A DNA stretch of 64,000 bases from Micromonospora halophytica (GTDB taxonomy: Bacteria; Actinomycetota; Actinomycetes; Mycobacteriales; Micromonosporaceae). Within the stretch, counting starts at the first letter, position 1. Each line of letters opens with the position of its first letter. The notes under the pieces were generated by a model that was given only the letters and a program-made list of their open reading frames with translations, was not told where the DNA came from and ran no database searches. Below, piece by piece: positions 8,051 to 18,178 of this stretch. The stretch is from positions 1 to 64,000 of the forward strand of contig NZ_FMDN01000026.1 of the NCBI RefSeq assembly GCF_900090245.1, given 5' to 3'. Position numbers and translations under genes: made by a program.

Positions 8051-8476
8051 ATGTTGATGCGTACCGACCCCTTCCGTGAGATCGACCGGCTCGCCGAGCA
8101 GTTCTTCGGCACCACCGCCCGGCCGGCGATGATGCACATGGACGCCTACCGCGACGGCGACCACTTCCACGCCGCGTTCGACCTGCCCGGCGTGGACCCG
8201 GACAGCATCGACTGCACGGTGGAGCGCAACGTGCTGACCGTCCGCGCCGAGCGGCGACGCCCCACCGGTGACAAGGTCGAACTGGTCGCCGCCGAGCGCC
8301 CGATGGGCACCTTCAGCCGGCAACTGTTCCTCGGCGACACCCTCGACACCGACCGCCTCGAGGCCGGGTACGACAACGGGGTGCTGACGCTGCGCATCCC
8401 GATCGCCGAGCGCGCCAAGCCGCGCCGGGTCACCGTCACCGCCGGGGGCAACGGCCACCGGCAGCTCACCGCCTGA
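8051..8476 (+). CDS. Hsp20/alpha-crystallin small heat-shock protein
   Basis: The 141-residue protein has an alpha-crystallin domain from about residue 35 to 130 (FHAAFDLPGVDPDSIDCTVE ... GTFSRQLFLGD ... YDNGVLTLRIPIAE). It is an ATP-independent holdase that binds unfolding proteins and forms oligomers. The Met-rich N terminus and the length resemble actinobacterial Hsp18/Acr2. GAGGAGG precedes the ATG. The upstream HAIR-like dyad suggests HspR control, as known for acr2 in Mycobacterium tuberculosis. A strong hairpin follows the stop codon. Confidence 0.93.
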   Translation: MLMRTDPFREIDRLAEQFFGTTARPAMMHMDAYRDGDHFHAAFDLPGVDPDSIDCTVERNVLTVRAERRRPTGDKVELVAAERPMGTFSRQLFLGDTLDTDRLEAGYDNGVLTLRIPIAERAKPRRVTVTAGGNGHRQLTA

Positions 8477-9488
8477 CGGACCCACCGGCGGCGGGAGCCT
8501 GCGACGCTCCCGCCGCCGGTGGGTACAGGGCGGCCATCGCGTGGGCGCTGGCCGCCACCATCTCCCGCAGCTCGGCCGGGGCGAGCACCTCCACCTGCGC
8601 GCCGAGCTTGAGCAGCTCGGTGTGCCCGTGCCGCACCGACTCGATCGGCACCGTGGTGCGCACCCAGCCGTCGGCGTCCGGCTCCCCGGCCGCAGCCCGC
8701 GCCGCCCGGCTCATCGCGGGCGGGAATACGTACGCCATGAACTCCAGCGCGGCCACGGTGACCCGGATGCGCGCCTCGTCGCGGTAGACGCCGCGCTCGT
8801 ACCGGTCGGTCCACTCCCGCCAGAAGGCGGCCAGGTCGAAGTCGGCGGGGCGGGTGAAACCCTCGTCGAGGACGGTCAGCGCCAGGACCGCCGCCACCCG
8901 GTAGGTGCGGACCTGGGTGTCGGCGCGCGCCACCAGGTACCACCGTCCGGCCTTGAGGACCACGCCCAGCGGGGCCAGCACCCGGGTCACCTCCCGGGGC
9001 CGCTTCCACCGCTGGTAGCGCACCTCGACCAGGCGTTCGGACCAGACCGCGTCGGCCAGCGCCGTCAGGTGCGGGGTCGACTCCGGGTCGCGGAACCAGC
9101 CCGGCGCGTCGAGGTGGAACCGCTGCCGGATGCGGTCGCCCTGCTCGGCGAGGTCCGCCGGCAGCGCCGCACGCAACTTGAGTTCGGCCGCGGTGAGCAC
9201 CGCGCCGAGTCCCAGGTCGGCGGCGGGGCCGGGCATCCCGGCCAGGAACAGCGCCGCGGCCTCGCCGGAGGTCATCCCGGTCAGCCGGGTCCGGTAACCG
9301 CCGAGCAGCCGGTAGCCGCCGGCCGGACCGCGGTCGGCGTACACGGGGACGCCGGCAGCGCCGAGCGACTCGACGTCGCGGTAGACGGTACGTACCGAGA
9401 CCTCCAGTTCGTCGGCGAGTTCCTGGGCGGTCATCCGCCCCCTGGCCTGCAGTAGCAGCAGCAGGGAGACCAGCCGGCTGGCGCGCAC
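8466..9488 (-). CDS. YafY-type HTH regulator with WYL domain
   Basis: The 340-residue protein starts with a DeoR-like winged HTH (LVSLLLLLQARGRMTAQELA ... SVRTVYRDVESL) and continues with a WYL domain (LVEVRYQRWKR ... PLGVVLKAGRWYLVAR) and a WCX-type C-terminal extension. WYL proteins sense nucleic-acid or nucleotide ligands and act as repressors or activators; the ligand here is unknown. The GTG at 9488 is chosen because the HTH begins directly after it, and upstream codons are non-homologous. The gene is divergent from a tyrosine recombinase and convergent with hsp20. Confidence 0.87.
   Translation of the reverse strand: MRASRLVSLLLLLQARGRMTAQELADELEVSVRTVYRDVESLGAAGVPVYADRGPAGGYRLLGGYRTRLTGMTSGEAAALFLAGMPGPAADLGLGAVLTAAELKLRAALPADLAEQGDRIRQRFHLDAPGWFRDPESTPHLTALADAVWSERLVEVRYQRWKRPREVTRVLAPLGVVLKAGRWYLVARADTQVRTYRVAAVLALTVLDEGFTRPADFDLAAFWREWTDRYERGVYRDEARIRVTVAALEFMAYVFPPAMSRAARAAAGEPDADGWVRTTVPIESVRHGHTELLKLGAQVEVLAPAELREMVAASAHAMAALYPPAAGASQAPAAGGSVRR
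8481..8523. terminator. bidirectional hairpin terminator
   Basis: A perfect 18-bp stem (8481-8498 with 8506-8523) with a 7-nt loop lies 4 nt after the hsp20 stop. It overlaps the last codons of the convergent WYL regulator gene, so one sequence serves as protein-coding DNA and as a terminator. Confidence 0.8.
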
Positions 9489-9569
9489 CGCACGACGGTA
9501 ACCCGGCCGCCGGATCCTGCTCCGCGCGCCTCGTGGTGATTCCCCGCCACGGCTGAGAGCCTTTCTCAC

Positions 9570-10568
9570 ATGCTGCGTCCCGACGTCCCGGTCCTGTCCC
9601 GCACCCCGGCCCGGCCCGCCCTGCTGACAGCGCCGGCCGACTTCACCGAGGCGTGGCTGCGCAACCGTCGGCTGTCGGAGCACACCCGGGACGCCTACCG
9701 GCGCGACATCGCCGGCTGGCTGGCCTGGTGCGCCGGCCGGGAGCTGGATCCGTTACGGGCCAACTTCCTCGACGTCAACGCCTACGCCCGGCAGTTGGAG
9801 GCCACGCTGGGCGCGCGGTCCGGCCGCCCGCTGACCCCGGCCACCGTGGCCCGCAAGCTCTCCGCCCTGTCCAGCTGGTACGAGTTCCTGGTGAAGCTGC
9901 GGGCGGTCGAGGCCAACCCGGTCGCCGGGGCGGACCGGCCGCGCGTCGACCGGGACCACTCGGCCACCGTCGGACTGACCCCGGAGGAGGTGGACGCCCT
10001 GCTGGCCGCCGCCGACGCGGACACCGGCCCGACCGCAGCCCGCAACCGTGCCGCGATCGCCCTGCTGGCCGACCTCGGCCTGCGGGTCGGGGAACTGGTC
10101 TCGCTGAACCTCGCCGACCTGGGCGCGGAACGGGGGCACCGCAGCGTGCGGTTCGTCGGCAAGGGCAACAAGCCACGCCGCCGCGCGCTCACCCCCGGCA
10201 CCGCGCACGCGCTCGACGCGTACCTGTCCGCACGGGCGGCCGCGCAGGGCGTGCCCGTCGAGCAGCTCAGTGGTCCGCTGCTGGTCACGACGACCGGGGC
10301 CCGCCTGGACCGGCACTCGGTGTTCCGGCTGGTCCGCCGGCTGGCCCGCACGGCCGGCATCCCGGCGGCGGCGAAGCTGTCGCCGCACTCGCTGCGGCAC
10401 GCCTTCGCCACCACCGCCCGCGCGGAGGGGGTGCCGTTGGAGGACGTGCAGGACGCGATGGGGCACGCCGACCCGCGTACCACCCGCCGCTACGACCGGG
10501 ACCGGCACAACCTCGACCGCGACCCGGCGTACGTCATCTGGGCCGCCCGGGCACGACGGCGCGGCTGA
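9570..10568 (+). CDS. tyrosine recombinase (XerC/XerD-like)
   Basis: The 332-residue protein has an N-terminal SAM-like core-binding domain (LSEHTRDAYRRDIAGWLAWC) and a C-terminal catalytic domain with the expected residues: R in LGLRVGELVSL, K in GKGNKPRR, HxxR in PHSLRHAFA, H in MGHADPRTT, and the nucleophile Y in RRYDRDR. No other phage or plasmid gene is adjacent and no excisionase is seen, so it is solitary. It may be a degenerate XerC-like housekeeping protein or the remnant of an integrated element. It is too divergent from canonical XerC/D to call as such. Confidence 0.85.
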   Translation: MLRPDVPVLSRTPARPALLTAPADFTEAWLRNRRLSEHTRDAYRRDIAGWLAWCAGRELDPLRANFLDVNAYARQLEATLGARSGRPLTPATVARKLSALSSWYEFLVKLRAVEANPVAGADRPRVDRDHSATVGLTPEEVDALLAAADADTGPTAARNRAAIALLADLGLRVGELVSLNLADLGAERGHRSVRFVGKGNKPRRRALTPGTAHALDAYLSARAAAQGVPVEQLSGPLLVTTTGARLDRHSVFRLVRRLARTAGIPAAAKLSPHSLRHAFATTARAEGVPLEDVQDAMGHADPRTTRRYDRDRHNLDRDPAYVIWAARARRRG

Positions 10569-10580
10569 GCCCGCCGCAGG

Positions 10581-10955
10581 TCAGCCCCGTGGGCGGGGAC
10601 AGATGCAGAACGGCTGGCCGGCCGGGTCGAGCAGCACCACCCAGCGCCCGTCGCCCGGCTGGAACTGCGGCTTCGTGGCGCCTGCGGCCAGGAACTCCTG
10701 CTCCGCCACGTCGAGGTCGTCGACGTACAGGTCGAGGTGGTAGCGCTTGCCGGAGTCGGTGTCGGGCCAGCGTGGCGGCGCGTACGCCTCGACGGCGCCG
10801 AAGCCGACCGACACACCGGTCGGGGCGGTGATCATGGCGTATCCGGGCTCGGCGTGGGTGATCTCCCATCCGAGCACCCGGTGGTAGAACGCGGCGTGTG
10901 CGGTCGGATCGGGGCTGTCCAGGTTGACCATGGCAAGGTCTGCGGTGACTGTCAT
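10581..10955 (-). CDS. VOC family (glyoxalase/bleomycin resistance-like) protein
   Basis: The 124-residue protein consists of two beta-alpha-beta-beta-beta modules (DLAMVNLDSPDPTAHAAFYH and KRYHLDLYVDDLDVAEQEFL) ending in VVLLDPAGQPFCICP. These are typical of single-chain VOC proteins that dimerise to form a metal site. The substrate is not deducible. The ATG at 10955 is preferred to an upstream GTG-like extension. The gene is convergent with the recombinase, with only 12 nt between. Confidence 0.85.
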   Translation of the reverse strand: MTVTADLAMVNLDSPDPTAHAAFYHRVLGWEITHAEPGYAMITAPTGVSVGFGAVEAYAPPRWPDTDSGKRYHLDLYVDDLDVAEQEFLAAGATKPQFQPGDGRWVVLLDPAGQPFCICPRPRG

Positions 10956-11153
10956 GCCCGGCAGTCTGCCGCCGGTACCTGACATCTCCTGGCAGGTACG
11001 TCAGGACTGTCGGCGGCGTTGGTTGGCGTACCTGCGGACAGCGAAGGCGTAGGCCTCGGCGAGGAGGTCCCGGACCGTCGTGAGGATGGCCTCACCCGGG
11101 CTCACCACGCGCACACCGGCCGCGAGGAACGCGGGGAGAGCCGCAAGCCGGCG

Positions 11154-12860
<1,707 letters not shown>

Positions 12861-12969
12861 CCGTCGCTCCTCCTCCGGGTGTGCGCCGACGGTAGACGAT
12901 CGGCGCGGCGGCGCGACAGGGGGCGATGTTCCTGCGCCAGGGCCCGCGCGGCGCATACCGTCGACGGTG

Positions 12970-13428
12970 ATGGGCGGTGAGCAGGGGTGGACCCGGCCGG
13001 CGCGGCCCCACCGGCCGGTGCGCACCGGTCTGGTGCTGGGCGCCTCGGCGATGCTGCTGTGCGTGGCCGGGGTGGCCGGGCTGGGCCTGTGGAACGTGCA
13101 GGTGGTCACCGGGGCCAGCGGCCCGGTCCGGGAGACCGCCGACGGGTTCTTCCAGGAGGTCTCCGCCGGCGAGGTCGACCGGGCCTACGACCGGCTGTGC
13201 GCGCAGGCCCGGGGCAAGTGGAGCGAGGTCGGTTTCGCCGGTTGGGTGCGGACCCCGCCGATGGTCAGCGGGCACGAGATCCTCGACGTGTCGGTGCGTA
13301 CGAAAGGCGGCCGTCCGGTGGGGGAGGTCACCGTGCGGCTGACCCGCGACGGCGGGGCCGGCGAGCAGCGGACGGTGCCGGTGGTGAAGGAGGACGGCGG
13401 CTGGCGGGTCTGCGGGGACCCGTACTGA
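12970..13428 (+). CDS. membrane-anchored small extracytoplasmic protein
   Basis: There is one N-terminal membrane segment (about residues 20-42), then an exported domain of about 105 residues (TADGFFQEVSAGEVDRAYDR ... GEVTVRLTRD ... GGWRVCGDPY) that resembles the NTF2-like/DUF4878 lipoprotein pattern. Two Cys (DRLC and RVCG) could form a disulfide outside the cell. The function is unknown. A TACCGT box lies 8 nt before the ATG, suggesting leaderless transcription; GTG 12967 is the alternative start. Confidence 0.65.
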   Translation: MGGEQGWTRPARPHRPVRTGLVLGASAMLLCVAGVAGLGLWNVQVVTGASGPVRETADGFFQEVSAGEVDRAYDRLCAQARGKWSEVGFAGWVRTPPMVSGHEILDVSVRTKGGRPVGEVTVRLTRDGGAGEQRTVPVVKEDGGWRVCGDPY

Positions 13429-13467
13429 GCGACCGCAGGGCCGAGCGGACGACGCCCCGGCGACGGG

Positions 13468-14184
13468 TCAGGCGCGCGGGCCGAGGTCTCCGGAGCGGTA
13501 GTGCCGCCGGCAGAGCACCTGGTAGCGCATCTCGGCGGTCTCCACCGTGTCGCCGATGACGACCTGCGCGCCTTCGCGGACCACCCGCCCGCCGACGACC
13601 CGGGCGTTGAGCAGCCCTTCCCGGCCGCACCAGCAGAGCACCTCGATCTGGATCCGGGCCACCTCGTCGGCCAGCTCGAACAGGCGCCGGGCGGCGGGGA
13701 ACAGGCAGGAGCGGAAGTCGGTGGCCAGGCCGAACGCATACACGTCGACGTCGTAGCTGTCGACCAGTTCGGCCATCTGCTCGACGTGCTCGACGTTGTA
13801 GAAGGACGCCTCGTCGCAGATCAGGTAGTCGACGCGGACCCCTTCGGCCCAGGTGTCGCGGACCAGGGCACGCAGGTCCAGCGAGTCGGTGACCTCGACG
13901 GCGGAGTGGGCCAGGCCGATGCGGCTGGTGACCTGGGGGCCCAGGGACCGGTCGATGCGGGTGGTGACCAGGCCGCGCCGGCCCTGCCGGGCGTGGTTGT
14001 AGTTCATCTGCAGCGCCATCGTGGACTTGCCGCAGTCCATCGGCCCCCAGAAGAACTTCAGCGCGGCGGCGTGCAGCGGCCGGCCGTCGACGCCGCGAGC
14101 GGCGGCGCAGCCGGTGAAGCCCTCGTCCGGGCCCGGGAGCGGGCGGGCCAGGCAGGTCGGGGTGTCAGCGGCGTCGTCGGTCAC
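13468..14184 (-). CDS. tdk: thymidine kinase
   Basis: It phosphorylates thymidine to dTMP in the salvage pathway. The P-loop is GPMDCGKST, the Walker B-like segment is LICDEASFY, and a lasso/zinc region contains CWCGREG and a further Cys in YQVLCRRHY. The length (238 residues from GTG 14184) is slightly above the usual ~215 because of about 40 N-terminal residues before FFWGPMDCG. The GTG is supported by a TAGGCT box 8 nt upstream, a typical leaderless arrangement. It lies downstream of the MFS gene on the same strand, 56 nt away. Confidence 0.88.
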   Translation of the reverse strand: MTDDAADTPTCLARPLPGPDEGFTGCAAARGVDGRPLHAAALKFFWGPMDCGKSTMALQMNYNHARQGRRGLVTTRIDRSLGPQVTSRIGLAHSAVEVTDSLDLRALVRDTWAEGVRVDYLICDEASFYNVEHVEQMAELVDSYDVDVYAFGLATDFRSCLFPAARRLFELADEVARIQIEVLCWCGREGLLNARVVGGRVVREGAQVVIGDTVETAEMRYQVLCRRHYRSGDLGPRA

Positions 14185-14240
14185 GTCGGGGCAGCCTAGT
14201 CGATCGAGGCGTTCCGATCGGGCCGGTGGACGCCGCTGCC

Positions 14241-15629
14241 CTACAGCACGCGCGGTGGGGTGTTGCCGGCGGCGACGATGGCACGCCGGATCGGCACGGC
14301 GGCCAGCAGCGCGAAGCCGACCACGAAGAAGATCAGCAGTGAGACCAGGCCCACCCGGTAGGAGGAGGTGAGCTGGAACACCAGGCCGAAGGCGAGCGGC
14401 CCGAGCCAGCTGGTGCCCTTGTCGCTGATCTCGTAGAAGCCGTAGTACTCGCCCTCCTTGCCGGCGGGGATGAGCTGGCTGAACAGGGACCGGCTCAGCG
14501 CCTGGCTGCCGCCGAGGACCAGGCCGATCGCGCCGCCGAGCAGCATGAACGGCAGCGGCGCCTCGGCGGGCAGCCGGAACGCGCCGACGATCACCGCGGT
14601 CCACAGCACCAGCGACAGCAGCACCGTCTTCCAGGCCCCGATACGCCGGGCGAGGGCACCGAGGGTGAGCGCGCCGCCGAAGGCGAGGAACTGCACCAGC
14701 AGGATCGTCACGATCAGGGTGTCCTGCTTCAGCCGCAGTTCCTCGGTGCCGTACTGGCTGGCGAGGGTGATGACGGTCTGGATGCCGTCGTTGTAGACCA
14801 GGAAGGCGAGCAGGAAGAACAGTGTCAGCGGGTACGCCTTGATCTCCCGCAGGGTGCGGCCGAGCTGGCGGAACCCGTCGGTGAGCACGTTGCCGCCGCC
14901 GCGCAGCGCCTCGGCGGTGGGGTGCTCGCGCAGCCAGCGCAGCGGCACCAGGGTGAACGCCGCCCACCACACGCCGGCCGACACGATGGACCAGCGGGCC
15001 AGGTCCAGGGTGCGTTGCGGGTTGCCGTCCTCGCTGAGCACCGTGACGGCGACGAGGTTCAACGCCAGCAGCAGGCCGCCACCGAGGTAGCCGATGGCCC
15101 AGCCGCGGCTGGAGATCGCGTCGCGTTCGTCGGGGCCGCCGAGTTGCGGCAGGAACGAGTTGTACACGACCACCGCCGCGCCGAAGGCGATGTTGGCCAC
15201 CAGGAACAGCGCACCGCCGAGCAGGTAGCGCTCGCCGGTGACGAAGAGGAAGCCGATGGTCGCGCCGGCGCCGGTGAACGCGGCGGCGGCGAGCAGCCGC
15301 TTCTTGTGCAGCGACCGGTCGGCGACGGCCCCGATGACGGGCAGCACGAAGACGGTGAGGAACACCGACAGGGAGATCAGGTACGGGTAGTAGGAGCCGG
15401 CGGCGACCTTGATGCCGAGCGGGTACACGTGACCGTCGCAGCTGTCGGCGTCGATCGTGCACCCGGCGGCCAGTTCCGCCACGGTGGTGAGGAACGGGCC
15501 GAGGAACACGGTGATGACCGTGGTCTGGAAGGCCGAGTTGGCCCAGTCGTAGACGTACCAGCCGGTGCGTTCGCGGCGGGTGCTGGCCGGTGGAGGGGTG
15601 TCCACCGCAGGGGTGACGGTCTCGGCCAT
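14241..15629 (-). CDS. UMF1-family MFS transporter
   Basis: The 462-residue polytopic protein has about twelve membrane segments. The N-terminal GWYVYDWANSAFQTTVITVF motif is diagnostic for the UMF1/Atg22-like branch of the major facilitator superfamily. The long periplasmic loop after TM1 contains two Cys (GC and DSCDG). The substrate is unknown; the family has been linked to amino-acid efflux in fungi. GGAGGAA precedes the ATG. It follows the GDPD gene by 20 nt, so the two are probably co-transcribed. Confidence 0.87.
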   Translation of the reverse strand: MAETVTPAVDTPPPASTRRERTGWYVYDWANSAFQTTVITVFLGPFLTTVAELAAGCTIDADSCDGHVYPLGIKVAAGSYYPYLISLSVFLTVFVLPVIGAVADRSLHKKRLLAAAAFTGAGATIGFLFVTGERYLLGGALFLVANIAFGAAVVVYNSFLPQLGGPDERDAISSRGWAIGYLGGGLLLALNLVAVTVLSEDGNPQRTLDLARWSIVSAGVWWAAFTLVPLRWLREHPTAEALRGGGNVLTDGFRQLGRTLREIKAYPLTLFFLLAFLVYNDGIQTVITLASQYGTEELRLKQDTLIVTILLVQFLAFGGALTLGALARRIGAWKTVLLSLVLWTAVIVGAFRLPAEAPLPFMLLGGAIGLVLGGSQALSRSLFSQLIPAGKEGEYYGFYEISDKGTSWLGPLAFGLVFQLTSSYRVGLVSLLIFFVVGFALLAAVPIRRAIVAAGNTPPRVL

Positions 15630-15649
15630 CGGGTTCCTCCGCCGGGGGT

Positions 15650-16417
15650 TCAGGCGGCCCAGTGGCCGCGGCTGCGGTAGACGTCGCGCAGCACGCCGAC
15701 GTGATCGGTCATGATGCCATCCACCCCAAGATCAAGTAAGTCGTGCATCTGGGCGGGTTCGTCGATCGTCCAGACGTGCACCTGTAGCCCGAGCCGGTGA
15801 CAGTAGGCGAGGAACCGGCGGTCGACCACCGGCACCCGGCCGTAGCGGGGCGGGACCTGAGCGGCGACCACCGACTCCGGCAGCCGCAGCTGCCGCCCGT
15901 GCAGCGAGGCCAGCCGCAGCCGGGCCACCCCGCGCATGCCGAGGCTGGTCGCCACCCGGCCCTGGGTCAGCGCCCGCAGCCGGACCAGCCGGGCGTCGCT
16001 GAACGACGCCAGCAGCACCCGCTCACCCGCGCCCGTCCGGGTCACCGTGGCCACCGTGGGCTCGACGCCACCGTCGGCCTTGACGTCGATGTTGAACCGG
16101 ACCCGCGGCCAGGCGGCCAGGACCTCGTCCAGCCGGGGTACGACCGCCGCGCCGCCGACGCGTACCGAGGCGAGGTCGGCCCAGCGCAGGTCGGCGATGC
16201 GCCCCGGGGTGCCGGTGACCCGGTGCAGCGTCGCGTCGTGGAAGACGACGGCCACCCCGTCCGCGGTGGCGTGCACGTCGGTCTCGACGTACCGGTAGCC
16301 GAGCCCGACCGCCCGGGCGAACGCTTCGGCGGTGTTCTCGTCGCCGTCGGCGGCGCCACCGCGGTGGGCGAAGGCCAGTGGCCCGGGCGCGTCGAGGTAA
16401 CCGGATGGGGTCGGCAC
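15650..16417 (-). CDS. glycerophosphodiester phosphodiesterase
   Basis: It hydrolyses glycerophosphodiesters to glycerol-3-phosphate and an alcohol. Motifs are AHRGGAADGDENTAEAF (catalytic HR...E), YVETDVHATADGVAVVFHD (metal-binding E/D and second catalytic His) and VHVWTIDEPAQM near the C terminus. The length, 255 residues, is normal for the bacterial cytoplasmic UgpQ type, and there is no signal peptide. The GTG at 16417 has a CATACT box just upstream, indicating a leaderless start. It is the first gene of a likely two-gene unit with the MFS transporter. Confidence 0.88.
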   Translation of the reverse strand: MPTPSGYLDAPGPLAFAHRGGAADGDENTAEAFARAVGLGYRYVETDVHATADGVAVVFHDATLHRVTGTPGRIADLRWADLASVRVGGAAVVPRLDEVLAAWPRVRFNIDVKADGGVEPTVATVTRTGAGERVLLASFSDARLVRLRALTQGRVATSLGMRGVARLRLASLHGRQLRLPESVVAAQVPPRYGRVPVVDRRFLAYCHRLGLQVHVWTIDEPAQMHDLLDLGVDGIMTDHVGVLRDVYRSRGHWAA

Positions 16418-16528
16418 GCGACGCAGTATGCCTGCCGCGGGTGGCCGCCGGGTGACGGGCCGGTGCTCACCGGGCGGCACGACAATAAACTTCCCCATCG
16501 TTCCCTGTTATGGCTTAATAAGGGTCCT

Positions 16529-16975
16529 ATGGGTAACGACATGTACTCCGTCGAGCAGGTGGCCGACCTGCTCGACCTGCACGTGCGCACCGTACGCGGC
16601 TACATCCGCTCGGGTCGGCTGCGCGCGGTGCGCATCGGCAAGCAGTACCGGATCGCCCCGGCCGACCTCGACGCGCTGCTCGGCCGGACGCAGCCGCCGC
16701 CGGGCCCGGTCACCACGCTGGAGGTCTCCAGCATCGTGCAGCTCGACGGCGTCGACCGGGCGGCGGCCGACCGGCTGGCCACACTCGTGCTGGCCGGCGT
16801 CAACACCCACCGGGCCGGGCCGCTGCGGGTCCAGACCGTCCACGACGAGGAGCGACAGCGAATGAAGATCGTGTTGATCGGCGGCGCGTGCGACACCGCC
16901 GAGGTGCTGCACCTGCTCGACGCCGTGCTCACCGACGGCAACGGCCTGCTCGCGGGGGAGGCCCACGATGGCTGA
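16529..16975 (+). CDS. excisionase-type HTH protein with C-terminal sensor-like domain
   Basis: The N-terminal ~50 residues form a MerR/excisionase-type HTH (MYSVEQVADLLDLHVRTVRG ... GKQYRIAPADLDALLG). The C-terminal ~95 residues (TTLEVSSIVQLDGVDRAAADRL ... MKIVLIGGACDTAEVLHLLD) are a small alpha/beta region without a named match I recall. The 8-nt overlap with the following DUF4180 gene indicates translational coupling. The region just upstream is AT-rich (TTAATAA), likely a promoter. It probably regulates its own operon. Confidence 0.75.
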   Translation: MGNDMYSVEQVADLLDLHVRTVRGYIRSGRLRAVRIGKQYRIAPADLDALLGRTQPPPGPVTTLEVSSIVQLDGVDRAAADRLATLVLAGVNTHRAGPLRVQTVHDEERQRMKIVLIGGACDTAEVLHLLDAVLTDGNGLLAGEAHDG

Positions 16976-17339
16976 CGAGGTGCAGCAGCGGGCCGGGGTC
17001 GGGGTGCTGGTGTGCGACCCGGCCGGCCCGCCGGTGGCCACCGTGGCCGACGCGCTGGACCTGATCGGCGCGGCCTTCCTCGGCGCGGAGGTGGTGGCCG
17101 TGCCCGCGAGCCGGCTGGACGCCGACTTCTTCTCCCTCGGCACCCGCTTCGCCGGCGAGGTCATGCAGAAGTTCGTCAACTACCGGCTGCGCCTGGTCGT
17201 GGTCGGGGACATCTCCGCCCACCTCGCGGCCAGCGCGGCGCTGCGGGCGCTGGTGCACGAGTCCAACCGGGCCGATCATGTGTGGTTCGTCCCCGACCTC
17301 GACGCGCTCGACGCCCGGCTGACCGCCGCGCCCCGCTGA
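16968..17339 (+). CDS. DUF4180-domain protein
   Basis: The 123-residue protein matches the DUF4180 pattern: VATVADALDLIGAAFLGAEVVAVPASRLDADFFSLGTRFAGEVMQKFVNYRLRLVVVGD, then a short C-terminal alpha/beta half. The family is cytoplasmic and of unknown function. It is translationally coupled to the upstream HTH protein (ATG 8 nt inside its 3' end), which suggests that the pair act as one unit, perhaps an HTH protein and its sensor partner. The latter is inference. Confidence 0.75.
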   Translation: MADEVQQRAGVGVLVCDPAGPPVATVADALDLIGAAFLGAEVVAVPASRLDADFFSLGTRFAGEVMQKFVNYRLRLVVVGDISAHLAASAALRALVHESNRADHVWFVPDLDALDARLTAAPR

Positions 17340-17374
17340 ACGCCGGCCGGTCCCTGACGTGTCGACCCGGACCG

Positions 17375-18178
17375 CTACCGGCCGCCCTGGACGAGGTCGG
17401 GCAACCTGCGCCGGATGCCGGTCGGGTCGGTGCGGCGACGGTGGCTCCAGTACAGCTGCCGGTGCGCGCCCTTCGGGAAGCTGGGCTGCCAGGGCTTCAC
17501 CGGGCCGGCGAAGTGGAGGATGGACGCGTCCGTGAGGCTCCCGCCGATACCCGGGTCGAGCCGCCACGCCATCATGTGGTTCCAGCGCTTGGACAGCCGG
17601 GTCCAGTTGCCGTACACCGCGTAGTTGAGGGCGTCCTGGTCCGGAAAGCGCGACTCGTGGGCGTGGCGGGTGACGTAGTCGAGGGCCTTGCTGGTGACGT
17701 CGAGTTCCTTCCACCGCGGCACGTCGATGAGCAGCACGCCGGAGTTGAAGTACGGGGCCTGGGCGTCGAGGTCACGGGAACCGTAGATGCCGGGTAGGCC
17801 GCCGGCGTCGATGAGCCGGCGGGTGAACGCGTCCCGTACCGCGCCGACCGGCGTGCCGGCCAGGTCGACGTCGCGCAGCTGCGCCAGCGAGCCGGTGCAG
17901 AGCACGTCGGAGTCGAGGTAGAGCAGCCGGTCCACCTCCGGTGGCAGCGCCGGGGGGATAAGCAGCCGCAGGTACATCGCGGGGGAGAGGTAGCTCAGAC
18001 TGGGGTTGCGGGAACCGGGCAGGCGGATCTGTGGCGGGTCCACCGTCAGGAAACAGACCGTGGCCTCCGGCCCGGCCGCCCGGGCCATGTCGACGCGGGT
18101 CCGCTCGGCGACATCGTCACCGGCGACCAGCCAGAACCGCAGTGGCCCCGGCGTCTGCGCGGCCACGGTGGACATCAC
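17375..18178 (-). CDS. GT8 family glycosyltransferase, 5' end uncertain
   Basis: A retaining sugar transferase with DxD motif YLDSDVLC, FNSGVLLIDVPRW, FPDQDALNYAVYG and HFAGPVKPW, all GT8 hallmarks. The annotated start is GTG 18178, but the family N-terminal strand (DVALAFDATYAPHAAVVMST) is encoded upstream in the same frame, where no ATG, GTG or TTG exists before a stop at about 18271. The likeliest real start is CTG 18229, with GAGAGG 8 nt before it. Otherwise the gene has lost its start. It has no operon partner. Confidence 0.75.
   Translation of the reverse strand: MMSTVAAQTPGPLRFWLVAGDDVAERTRVDMARAAGPEATVCFLTVDPPQIRLPGSRNPSLSYLSPAMYLRLLIPPALPPEVDRLLYLDSDVLCTGSLAQLRDVDLAGTPVGAVRDAFTRRLIDAGGLPGIYGSRDLDAQAPYFNSGVLLIDVPRWKELDVTSKALDYVTRHAHESRFPDQDALNYAVYGNWTRLSKRWNHMMAWRLDPGIGGSLTDASILHFAGPVKPWQPSFPKGAHRQLYWSHRRRTDPTGIRRRLPDLVQGGR

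Noticed and set aside
10986..11153. Minus-strand 50-codon frame directly after the dehydrogenase stop (LPAFLAAGVRVVSPGEAIL...)
   Set aside because: Composition looks natural and it may be a gene fragment, but there is no start signal or recognisable domain, so it is not listed as a gene.
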